From Armatimonadota bacterium (GTDB taxonomy: Bacteria; Cloacimonadota; Cloacimonadia; Cloacimonadales; TCS61): a DNA stretch of 5,654 nucleotides. The stretch's first letter is position 1; every line of letters starts with the position of its first letter. The stretch spans positions 1 to 5,654 of the forward strand of contig JAUWNO010000161.1 in assembly GCA_030612605.1 (NCBI GenBank). The letters run 5' to 3'. A program made the translations under genes and the position numbers. The notes under the pieces were generated by a model, which was not told where the DNA came from, did no database searches, and worked only from the letters and a program-made list of their open reading frames with translations. This document shows, piece after piece, positions 1 to 5,499 of this stretch.

Positions 1-345
1 AAATATTCTGATGATGTAAAGCTGATCAGGGTGATGTGCACAGGTCGTGTCGATCCGCAATTTGTTATGGATGCTTTCAAAGAAGGAGCTGATGGTGTTA
101 TGATCCTTGGCTGCCATCCCGGTGATTGTCATTATCGAACCGGAAATATCAAAGCATTGAAACGATATAAATTGCTTAAAAAAACTTTGATTCAGTTTGG
201 CATAAACGACAAACGATTAAAACTGGATTGGGTAGCTGCCGGTGAAGCAGAATTATTCCAGCAAATCGTTAATGAAATGGCAGAAACCGTTAAAGAACTT
301 GGTCCGTTACATCTAACTGGTAATGTCGAACAGGGAGGTAAATAA
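1..345 (+). CDS. mvhD: MvhD/FlpD-type hydrogenase iron-sulfur (delta) subunit, 5' end outside window
   Basis: The frame is open from base 1 and gives 114 codons before TAA. The ATG at 31 is an internal Met (codon 12), so the gene is cut by the window edge. Seen: MCTGRVDP (codons 12-19), GADGVMILGCHPGDCHY (codons 29-45, Cys 38 and 43) and a C-terminal WVAAGEAELF...LGPL stretch. These are hallmarks of the MvhD/FlpD family (Pfam FlpD), usually about 140 residues; roughly the first 30, with the family's early cysteine motif, are missing. Known role: a [2Fe-2S] protein carrying electrons from the hydrogenase small subunit to HdrA, the bifurcating flavoprotein of the cytoplasmic Mvh-Hdr complex. 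It overlaps mvhG by one base (TAATG), which fits translational coupling. In some bacteria this domain is fused to the C-terminus of HdrA, and the truncation means that cannot be excluded here. Confidence 0.9.
   Translation, partial: KYSDDVKLIRVMCTGRVDPQFVMDAFKEGADGVMILGCHPGDCHYRTGNIKALKRYKLLKKTLIQFGINDKRLKLDWVAAGEAELFQQIVNEMAETVKELGPLHLTGNVEQGGK
334..338 (+). promoter_or_regulatory. Ribosome binding site of mvhG
   Basis: GGAGG inside the last codons of mvhD, six bases before the ATG at 345. It supports that start and the one-base overlap with mvhD. Confidence 0.8.
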
Positions 346-1322
346 TGGCTAAACCAAAAGTTGCATTTTATTGGTGTGCATCCTGTGGAGGATGCGGAGA
401 AGCTGTAGTCGACCTGGCAGATAAAATTCTCGATGTGGTTGCTGCTGTCGATATTATACTCTGGCCCATAGCTATGGATTTCAAATATAAAGATATTAGA
501 GCCATGGAAGATGGCAGTATTGCAGTTTCATTTATCAATGGAGCTGTTAGAACAGAAGAACAGAAAGAAATTGCTGAACTTCTAAGAAAAAAATCAGGAC
601 TCGTTGTTGCTTTCGGAAGTTGTTCTTCTCTGGGAGGGATACCTGCTTTAGCAAATCTTACTTCTAAGAAAAAGATATTTGATCGTTCATATCTGAATTC
701 TCCTACAGTTGTTAATCCTGACGGAGTTGTTCCCAAAACTAAGTCGATATACGATGGTTATGAACTTACGCTTCCTGAATTTTATGAAACGGTCTATAAG
801 CTGAATGATGTGATCGATGTGGATTATTATTTACCCGGTTGTCCTCCCACTCCCGATCTTATAGCAAATGCTGTTAATGCAATTCTCGAGGGTAAATTAC
901 CTCCCAAAGGAGCGATCTTATCTTCGGATAAATCTTTGTGCAAATCCTGTGATAGGAATGAAAGTAAACCGGAAGATGTGGCAATTTCAGAAATAAAACG
1001 GGTGATAGATATTGAAATCGATCCGGAAAAGTGTTTTCTTGCTCAGGGAATAATTTGCATGGGACCTGCCACAAGAGATGGCTGCGGAGCTTCCTGCATT
1101 AATGGAAATATGCCCTGTACCGGATGTTTTGGTCCCACCGATTCCTGCAAAGATCAGGGAGCTAAAATGATAGGTACTCTGGGTGCGATCCTGGAAGGTG
1201 AAGAAGAAGAAGCAATCGATAAAGTTATCGAGGGAGCTGTTGATCCTGCCGGAACTTTTTACAGGTATGGTATGTCGGCATCTCTGCTGGGCAGTGCTCG
1301 CAAGGAGGAAGAAGATGAGTAA
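345..1322 (+). CDS. mvhG: F420-non-reducing (group 3c) [NiFe] hydrogenase small subunit
   Basis: 325 residues, the FeS-cluster subunit linking the NiFe site of MvhA to MvhD. Seen: an N-terminal CASCGGCGEAVVDL stretch (Cys 11, 14, 17) matching the proximal-cluster CxxC of hydrogenase small subunits, GSCSSLGGIPA (Cys 93) and LPGCPPTPD (Cys 166), which complete the four-ligand proximal cluster site. A CKSC (199-202) and a cysteine-rich C-terminal domain (Cys 230, 238, 247, 251, 258, 261, 268) fit two more [4Fe-4S] clusters. The spacing is that of MvhG-type proteins, not of the periplasmic uptake enzymes. There is no Tat signal peptide (it begins MAKPKVAFYW), so it should be cytoplasmic. Cys 11 is an additional cysteine in the first motif; whether it binds a cluster is unknown. 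The C-terminal tail is highly acidic (RKEEEDE). It overlaps mvhA by eight bases. I am confident of the subfamily from motifs and from the D-G-A gene order. Confidence 0.93.
   Translation: MAKPKVAFYWCASCGGCGEAVVDLADKILDVVAAVDIILWPIAMDFKYKDIRAMEDGSIAVSFINGAVRTEEQKEIAELLRKKSGLVVAFGSCSSLGGIPALANLTSKKKIFDRSYLNSPTVVNPDGVVPKTKSIYDGYELTLPEFYETVYKLNDVIDVDYYLPGCPPTPDLIANAVNAILEGKLPPKGAILSSDKSLCKSCDRNESKPEDVAISEIKRVIDIEIDPEKCFLAQGIICMGPATRDGCGASCINGNMPCTGCFGPTDSCKDQGAKMIGTLGAILEGEEEEAIDKVIEGAVDPAGTFYRYGMSASLLGSARKEEEDE
1302..1308 (+). promoter_or_regulatory. Ribosome binding site that fixes the mvhA start
   Basis: AAGGAGG lies six bases before the ATG at 1315, inside the 3' end of mvhG. It favours 1315 over the upstream in-frame ATG at 1183. 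Starting at 1183 would add 44 lysine- and leucine-rich residues with no hydrogenase similarity, encoded wholly inside mvhG. Confidence 0.85.
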
Positions 1323-2808
1323 AACTATTACTATTGATCCTATCACCAGGCTGGAAGGTCATGGTAAAATAACAATTGTCCTCGATGATAAGGGTGATGT
1401 GGAAAGAGCTTTTTTCCAGATACCGGAGCTGCGTGGATTTGAAGCTTTTTGCGTGGGAAGACCTGCAGAAGATATGCCTCAAATAACATCGCGTATCTGT
1501 GGTGTTTGCCCCACTGCTCATCATATGGCAGGAACAAAAGCTTTGGATTCTCTTTTCAAAGTAGAACCTACTCCGACTGCAAAGGCTATTCGAGAACTCT
1601 TTTATAATTTGTTTATGTTTGAAGATCACACGATTCATTTTTATTATCTTGGAGGTCCGGATTTTATAGTTGGTCCGGATGCTCCAGCTGGAAAAAGGAA
1701 TATTCTGGGGGTTATTGAAAAGGTCGGCGTGGATGTTGCCAAACAGGTTATTTTCATCAGGAAGCGCTGCCGTGATATTATGGCTGAGATTGGCGGAAAG
1801 ACAATTCATCCTGTACTCGGTCTTCCCGGTGGTGTGGCAAAAAGGATTTCGGAAGAAACAAGAGATACTATCAAAGCATTTGCTGATGATGCGATCGAGT
1901 TTGCAAAATTCACTCTTCAGGCTTTTGATGATATCGTTCTGAAAAATAAAGCTTATGTGGATCTTATCCTTTCTGATACTTATTATCATCAAACCTATTA
2001 TATGGGAATGGTCGATGAAAATAACAAGGTCAATTTTTATGATGGAAAGATCAGAATCGTTGATCCTGACGGTAATCAGGTAGAACTCTTTGCTTCGGAT
2101 GAATATGCGGATATTTTTGCGGAACATGTAGAAGACTGGAGTTATATCAAATTCCCATATCTGCGAAAGATAGGCTGGAAAGGTTTTATCGACGGAGTGA
2201 ACAGCGGTCTTGTAAGGGTTGCACCTCTGGCAAGATTGAATGCGTCTGATGGAATGGCTACTCCACAAGCTCAACAGGAATATGAAAGAATGTTTGCTAC
2301 AGTAGGTGGAAAACCATGTCATAACACTCTCGCTTATCATTGGGCAAGATTAGTGGAAATCCTTTATGCTGCTGAAAGAATTAAAGAACTTGTCGATTCG
2401 GAAGAACTTATCTCACCCAACACTCGCAATATGAACCTACAGACTCCAAAAGAAGGAATTGGAATAGTGGAAGCACCACGAGGAACTTTGATCCATCACT
2501 ATGAATCTGACGAAAGGGGAGTTTTAACCGGTGTTAATTTGATGGTTGCCACTTTGTTTAATTCTGCTCCGATATGTATGTCTGTAGAGAAAGCTGCCAA
2601 AAAACTTATCAAAGGCGGCAATGTGAATGACGGTTTACTGAATATGGTGGAAATGGCATTCAGAGCTTATGACCCATGTTTTTCCTGTGCAACTCACTCC
2701 ATTATGGGAGAAATGCCGATTAATATCTCATTCCAGGATAGAAACGGTAAAAAACTCGGTTCAATGAGAAGAGATAGTAGCGGGAAAGAAACTGTTTCCT
2801 GGAAGTAG
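1315..2808 (+). CDS. mvhA: F420-non-reducing (group 3c) [NiFe] hydrogenase large subunit
   Basis: 497 residues from the ATG at 1315. It carries the NiFe active site that splits or forms H2. Seen: ITRLEGHGKI (residues 10-19, with Glu 14), the N-terminal nickel motif RICGVCPTAHH (60-70; Cys 62 and 65), APRG (387-390), and the C-terminal nickel motif DPCFSCATH (453-461; Cys 455 and 458). All four metal-ligand cysteines are present and none is encoded by TGA, so this is a [NiFe] and not a [NiFeSe] enzyme. Known for the family: the large subunit is generally matured by cleavage just after the DPCxxCxxH motif. Here 36 residues follow His 461, and no maturation protease or Hyp gene is in the window. 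It is the last gene of the operon, overlapping mvhG by eight bases (ATGAGTAA). With MvhD and MvhG it should form the hydrogenase arm of a cytoplasmic Hdr-linked bifurcating complex. No clear terminator follows directly. Confidence 0.95.
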   Translation: MSKTITIDPITRLEGHGKITIVLDDKGDVERAFFQIPELRGFEAFCVGRPAEDMPQITSRICGVCPTAHHMAGTKALDSLFKVEPTPTAKAIRELFYNLFMFEDHTIHFYYLGGPDFIVGPDAPAGKRNILGVIEKVGVDVAKQVIFIRKRCRDIMAEIGGKTIHPVLGLPGGVAKRISEETRDTIKAFADDAIEFAKFTLQAFDDIVLKNKAYVDLILSDTYYHQTYYMGMVDENNKVNFYDGKIRIVDPDGNQVELFASDEYADIFAEHVEDWSYIKFPYLRKIGWKGFIDGVNSGLVRVAPLARLNASDGMATPQAQQEYERMFATVGGKPCHNTLAYHWARLVEILYAAERIKELVDSEELISPNTRNMNLQTPKEGIGIVEAPRGTLIHHYESDERGVLTGVNLMVATLFNSAPICMSVEKAAKKLIKGGNVNDGLLNMVEMAFRAYDPCFSCATHSIMGEMPINISFQDRNGKKLGSMRRDSSGKETVSWK

Positions 2809-2834
2809 TGTTCAGGGTTCTGGGATTTTTGCTC

Positions 2835-2859
2835 ACGGATTTACACGGATTGAACGGAT
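2835..2859. repeat. Short ACGGAT repeat
   Basis: Three copies of ACGGAT start at 2835, 2845 and 2854, the first two exactly ten bases apart and embedded in CACGGATTTACACGGATT. I see no hairpin or gene signal. It looks like a degenerate intergenic repeat; its role is unknown. Confidence 0.6.
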
Positions 2860-2870
2860 AAAATTCAGAG

Positions 2871-2920
2871 GTTCAAGGTTCAGGGTTCAAGGTTCAGGGT
2901 TTAAGGTTCAGGGTTCAAGG
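2871..2920. repeat. 14-bp tandem repeat built on a 7-bp word
   Basis: About 3.6 copies of GTTCAAGGTTCAGG: 2871-2884, 2885-2898, 2899-2912 (one C-to-T change) and a partial copy at 2913-2920. Each unit is two near-identical heptamers, GTTCAAG and GTTCAGG. Looser versions of the same word occur just outside, at 2809-2825 (GTTCAGGGTTCTGGG) and 3026-3050. The heptamer period is out of frame with no gene. Replication slippage of an intergenic simple repeat explains it. Confidence 0.85.
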
Positions 2921-2960
2921 CTGGGATGAAAAAGTCTCTTTCAACTTTTCTCTTATTTTT

Positions 2961-3020
2961 TATTTGTAATTTGATATTTGGATTTTTATTTGTAATTTAT
3001 TATTTGTAATTTGTTATTTG
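2961..3020. repeat. AT-rich TATTTGTAATTT repeat
   Basis: Exact TATTTGTAATTT occurs at 2961-2972, 2987-2998 and 3001-3012, with the related words ATATTTGG and TTATTTGATT between and after. Spacing is irregular (26 and 14 bases). It is flanked on both sides by the TTCAGGG-type word. The final bases of the window (5591-5654) have a similar composition and vocabulary (ATTTG, GAGATTT). Confidence 0.7.
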
Positions 3021-3082
3021 ATTCTTTCAGGGTTCAGGGTTTTGGGTTCATCTGTGAGTTTTTCGCTTTTTCCTTCTTGTCA

Positions 3083-3103
3083 CGCCGCAAGCTTGCAAAG
3101 GCG
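3083..3103. repeat. Hairpin with CGCCGCA/TGC...GGCG stem
   Basis: CGCCGCA (3083-3089) can pair with TGC (3094-3096) and GGCG (3100-3103), with an AGCT loop and an AAA bulge. The centre GCAAGCTTGC is a perfect ten-base palindrome. It stands out as a GC-rich island in AT-rich surroundings. Its function is not evident. Confidence 0.5.
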
Positions 3104-3207
3104 GAAGCAATAATCTTCTTGCCTTTCTTTGCGTAGGTGGATTCCTTTTTGCTTTTTTTCTCCCGACTTAGTATATGATCTTCGACATGTGCCAAGTCTT
3201 ACAGAAA

Positions 3208-3242
3208 CTTGTCCTAAGTTCCGGCAGGAATCTTGGGATAAG
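3208..3242. repeat. Long imperfect hairpin, 15 pairs
   Basis: The left arm 3208-3222 pairs with the right arm 3227-3242 around a GGCA loop. There are fifteen pairs, counting two G-U wobbles, and one bulged T. It is the longest stem in the intergenic region. No T-run follows, so it does not look like a simple terminator. ACTTG at its foot (3207-3211) could instead pair with CAAGT at 3193-3197, giving an alternative fold. It could be a palindromic repeat or part of a structured RNA. Confidence 0.6.
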
Positions 3243-3266
3243 TTGATACATTTCATCTTAATGGAA

Positions 3267-3284
3267 CTATCAGCTTGCTGATGG
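3267..3284. repeat. Small hairpin ATCAG-CTTG-CTGAT
   Basis: Five perfect pairs (3269-3273 with 3278-3282), extended by one wobble and one C-G pair, close a CTTG tetraloop. It is short and could be chance on its own. I list it because it sits in a run of adjacent hairpins. Confidence 0.35.
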
Positions 3285-3291
3285 CGGGAAG

Positions 3292-3312
3292 CTTGACTCG
3301 TAGAGAGTCGAG
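3292..3312. repeat. Hairpin with GACTC/GAGTC core
   Basis: CTTGACTC (3292-3299) pairs with GAGTCGAG (3305-3312), eight pairs with one G-U wobble, around a GTAGA loop. The right-arm word GAGTCGAGAA recurs exactly at 3376-3385, where no matching left arm exists. This suggests a duplicated or decayed copy. Confidence 0.55.
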
Positions 3313-3335
3313 AAAATTCAAGAGATTTCAACTTA

Positions 3336-3359
3336 ACACAAGATCTTGCAGACTTGTGT
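3336..3359. repeat. Hairpin with ACACAAG/CTTGTGT stem
   Basis: ACACAAG (3336-3342) pairs with CTTGTGT (3353-3359). After one bulged A, TCT (3344-3346) pairs with AGA (3350-3352), closing a TGC triloop. That gives ten pairs in all. The stem is followed by CAAGTCTCTAG, similar to CAAGTCTTACAG before the 3208-3242 hairpin. Confidence 0.55.
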
Positions 3360-3488
3360 CAAGTCTCTAGAGTGCGAGTCGAGAACTTTTTATTCGAGTG
3401 AAACTTAGAGAGGAATGGATAAAACTATTGACTTTAAAAACAGTAAATTCTTTTCGAGAAAGAACTAAGAGGTATAAAACTTATCGAA

Positions 3489-3511
3489 CCTTCAACCGTC
3501 CCGGTTGAAGG
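3489..3511. repeat. Perfect 10-bp hairpin, first ACCG-TCC-CGGT element
   Basis: CCTTCAACCG (3489-3498) and CGGTTGAAGG (3502-3511) are perfect complements around a TCC triloop. There is no T-run after it, so it is not a standard terminator. It is the longest of three hairpins sharing the ACCG-NNN-CGGT tip. Confidence 0.75.
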
Positions 3512-3523
3512 ACAGGTTGGGGA

Positions 3524-3538
3524 CGACCGTCCCGGTCG
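3524..3538. repeat. Second ACCG-TCC-CGGT hairpin
   Basis: CGACCG (3524-3529) and CGGTCG (3533-3538) pair around TCC. The eleven-base tip is identical to that of the hairpin at 3489-3511, while the two basal pairs differ from it and remain complementary. Confidence 0.65.
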
Positions 3539-3564
3539 GAGTATGATAAATTTGATTTGAATAC

Positions 3565-3605
3565 ATGCCACACCGAGACGGTGTTATGGAAACGCTGTGT
3601 GACAT
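3565..3605. repeat. Third ACCG-NNN-CGGT hairpin inside a larger inverted repeat
   Basis: The inner hairpin is ACACCG (3570-3575), AGA loop, CGGTGT (3579-3584). The outer inverted repeat is ATGCCACAC (3565-3573) with GTGTGACAT (3597-3605), eight pairs and one C-A mismatch. The two structures compete for ACAC at 3570-3573, so only one can form at a time. Confidence 0.55.
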
Positions 3606-3685
3606 TAAAATAAAATCAGTTATTAATTCTCCAAAAATTTTATAATAATATTTTGGGATTATCTATTAATAAAATGTTTATTTTC

Positions 3686-3715
3686 TTGACATAATTGTTT
3701 TGATTTTTTTATATA
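3686..3715 (+). promoter_or_regulatory. Sigma70-like promoter for the exported-protein gene
   Basis: A perfect -35 box TTGACA (3686-3691) is followed after 18 bases by TATATA (3710-3715). The AT alternation allows other -10 registers, for example TATAAA at 3716-3721. The box lies 60 bases upstream of the start codon in very AT-rich DNA, giving a short untranslated leader. It is of the classical type rather than the TTTG/TAnnTTTG type known from Bacteroidetes. Confidence 0.65.
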
Positions 3716-3741
3716 TATAAAATTGTTAAAATAATTAATTT

Positions 3742-3748
3742 GGAGGAG
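3742..3748 (+). promoter_or_regulatory. Ribosome binding site of the exported-protein gene
   Basis: GGAGGAG precedes the ATG at 3751 by two bases (four from the GGAGG core). The spacing is a little short, but the match is strong. The ATG is directly followed by a signal peptide, which confirms the start. Confidence 0.8.
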
Positions 3749-3750
3749 AA

Positions 3751-5457
3751 ATGAAAAAGTTTATTCTAAGTATAATCTTTGTTTTACTATCAATTACAAC
3801 TCTTTTTGCACAGCAGGGTAAATATCAAAGAAAGTCCATCAGTTCAGTTGAGACTGTCTGGATCAAACCTGGTGCTTTGCAGGGTGTTAAATTCGATTAC
3901 ACATTTTTTGACAAGATGGTTGATTTTTATATTGAAGTTGAACGATTTGATTATAATGTATTACCAGAAAATTTACTGACGAACTTCCGCGAACAAGCCA
4001 ATGCTTTAACTGAAATTAATCCTGATAAGATAGGTGAGATTCTTGAAAATACAGTAGTGAAGGAAATAGTTGATATTCTTAACTCACCTGATGTAAAGAA
4101 AAATAGAGGATTAGCTCTTAAGGATGAAGCAGCTTTTCAAACTTTTGCTGCGACAAAAGCTAAATCCTTAGGATTGACCGTTAAAGAATTAGAAGCTTTG
4201 ATGAATTCTGCCTATATCTATTTACCTTACATATCTTCTGCTAAACAAGAGGTTGAAAAGAAAAGTATTACTGTTACGATTAATGGAGGAATTTTATGGT
4301 ATCGAGTAAAAGTAGACCAAGATGGCAATTCCTCTGTAGCAAAGCTTCTTACCGCAAAAACAATGGGATTGGGTCTTGCCACAAGTGGTTCAAAGAGCTT
4401 TAAAAAATATCGTTTTGGCAAGGAAGTATTCAACACAACTGAAAAACAATATGCTCAGTACGATGCAGTTCTCATGTGGGTAAAGAATCTTGGCTTCAAG
4501 ACCAAAGAGATTAATGCTTTCAAACTGCAGGCTCAAGTCGTTGAGGTTATTGGTAGAAAATATTCATTCCCATTGGGATTTCTTGAAGGAGTTCATCTGG
4601 ATGATGGTTTCAATCTTATGGAATTCGAAGAAGATAAAGAAGGAAATGAAATTGCAAAGCGTGTTGGTTTCGTTCGTGTAATAAAAACGGGTAAAAATAT
4701 TAAAGACCCAACAAATTATACAATAGCTGTTCAACTTCTTGGAAGAATACAGTACATAGGTGGAGAGGTTATGGAACATCCAAGATTAGGTATGGATAGG
4801 AGGATTAAGCTTGGTTTTATTACAGGAATCAATATTCCAAAAGAAGATACATATCATTATATTGCAGCTGCAGGAGATACATTAAAAATTCTAAAAGAGG
4901 ACCTTACAAATGCAGCAGAAGCTAACCTTACTTTTGCTTATAACATTGCACCAATTATTGGAATGACCCAAACATTCTTAGATCTTGGTATTGGTTTTGG
5001 AGTAGGTCTGGCTAAATTTAATGATGATACAAAGCCAGGAATTGCATTAGTTTATGATTTATATTTAGGATTTACTAAAAAATTGTGGTTTAGTAGAGCG
5101 AATCTTGGAATCAGTGCTGCTGGTGGGATTGATATGCTTGATTTATTAGGGAAGTGGGACGACAATGATTATATATATTCAGTAAATTCATTTAGTGTTA
5201 AATTCGGTGCAGATTTAGAATATCTAATAAATCCTGATTTAAGTTTTAATTTTGGAGCAAGCTATAAACTCAGTTTTCCATATAAGGTAACTCTTGAATA
5301 TAATGAGAGTGAAATTTTCTCAGAAGATTCTGATGTTGATGACCTGTTCCCAGATATGAATCTTGGCGGATTAAAATTTAGTGCAGGGATTAATTATTCT
5401 CTCGGTTCATTACCATTTAATTTATTCGGATTTTTGGACCCATTAAAGAAACATTAA
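3751..5457 (+). CDS. Exported, probably outer-membrane beta-barrel protein of unknown function
   Basis: 568 residues; I do not recognise the family. Seen: a signal peptide (residues 1-20, basic MKK, hydrophobic core, likely cut after LFA before QQ). There is no lipobox cysteine, and the whole protein lacks cysteine. Residues about 55-150 look mostly helical and charged. Residues 151-190 (LMNSAYIYLPYI, then ITVTINGGILWYRVKV) and 255-345 look like beta strands. The segment around 268-345 has an EGVHLDDGF...KRVGFVRV...GRIQYIGG pattern that could be a small OB-like barrel (inference). From about 351 to the end, alternating strands (IKLGFITGINI, FLDLGIGFGVGLAKF, LKFSAGINYSLG) suggest an outer-membrane barrel. 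It ends in PLKKH, without the usual terminal aromatic residue. It has its own promoter and terminator, 0.94 kb from the hydrogenase genes and in the same direction, with visibly more AT-rich codons. A functional link to the hydrogenase is not indicated. Confidence 0.85.
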   Translation: MKKFILSIIFVLLSITTLFAQQGKYQRKSISSVETVWIKPGALQGVKFDYTFFDKMVDFYIEVERFDYNVLPENLLTNFREQANALTEINPDKIGEILENTVVKEIVDILNSPDVKKNRGLALKDEAAFQTFAATKAKSLGLTVKELEALMNSAYIYLPYISSAKQEVEKKSITVTINGGILWYRVKVDQDGNSSVAKLLTAKTMGLGLATSGSKSFKKYRFGKEVFNTTEKQYAQYDAVLMWVKNLGFKTKEINAFKLQAQVVEVIGRKYSFPLGFLEGVHLDDGFNLMEFEEDKEGNEIAKRVGFVRVIKTGKNIKDPTNYTIAVQLLGRIQYIGGEVMEHPRLGMDRRIKLGFITGINIPKEDTYHYIAAAGDTLKILKEDLTNAAEANLTFAYNIAPIIGMTQTFLDLGIGFGVGLAKFNDDTKPGIALVYDLYLGFTKKLWFSRANLGISAAGGIDMLDLLGKWDDNDYIYSVNSFSVKFGADLEYLINPDLSFNFGASYKLSFPYKVTLEYNESEIFSEDSDVDDLFPDMNLGGLKFSAGINYSLGSLPFNLFGFLDPLKKH

Positions 5458-5465
5458 AAATTTGC

Positions 5466-5499
5466 AAAGACCAGGGGAATTTCTTTTCTGGTCTTTTTT
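5466..5499 (+). terminator. Intrinsic terminator after the exported-protein gene
   Basis: AAAGACCAG (5466-5474) and CTGGTCTTT (5488-5496) form a perfect nine-pair stem around a 13-base loop, with a run of six T (5494-5499) at its 3' edge. It begins eight bases after the stop codon. The A-run on the left could also give it some activity on the other strand. Confidence 0.85.

Larger units (their letters stand above)
2809..3685. other. Gene-free, repeat- and hairpin-rich intergenic region
   Basis: No open frame here has a plausible start with Shine-Dalgarno sequence or a recognisable product. The stretch is a mosaic: ACGGAT repeats, a G-rich 14-bp tandem repeat, an AT-rich TATTTGTAATTT repeat, a cluster of imperfect stem-loops (3083-3359), three ACCG-NNN-CGGT hairpins (3489-3584), and an AT-rich lead-in to the downstream promoter with a weak CCAAAA/TTTTGG inverted repeat (3631-3636 and 3651-3656). 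None of the hairpins is followed by a clear T-run, so I cannot place the terminator of the hydrogenase operon. I recognise no tRNA, rRNA or known riboswitch. The individual elements are listed separately. Confidence 0.75.

Noticed and set aside
1183..1314. A 44-residue N-terminal extension of mvhA from an upstream in-frame ATG
   Set aside because: It is encoded wholly inside mvhG, has no Shine-Dalgarno sequence, and does not resemble hydrogenase. The ATG at 1315 has AAGGAGG at ideal spacing, and the protein from there starts with the expected ITRLEGHGK region.
1225..2340. A 371-codon open frame on the minus strand inside mvhG/mvhA
   Set aside because: It is antisense to strongly conserved hydrogenase coding sequence. 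Its translation is rich in Ser, Ile and His with no recognisable family, which is typical of a shadow frame.
2671..2697. Selenocysteine in the C-terminal nickel motif
   Set aside because: Both motif cysteines are encoded by TGT. There is no in-frame TGA.
3080..3331. An 83-codon minus-strand open frame in the intergenic region
   Set aside because: It runs straight through several hairpins and low-complexity repeats, has no convincing ribosome binding site, and its translation resembles no family. It is more likely chance.
3428..3456. Possible promoter with TTGACT at 3428-3433
   Set aside because: There is no acceptable -10 hexamer at 16-18 bases and no gene starts nearby. The promoter at 3686 explains the downstream gene better.
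3489..3538. The ACCG-TCC-CGGT hairpins as terminators of the hydrogenase operon
   Set aside because: Neither stem is followed by a T-run, and they lie about 700 bases past the mvhA stop codon. Factor-independent termination here is not supported.
3489..3605. A CRISPR array
   Set aside because: The repeated element is only an 11-base hairpin tip with unequal spacing (31 and 46 bases) and diverged flanks. There are no identical repeats of CRISPR length and no cas genes.
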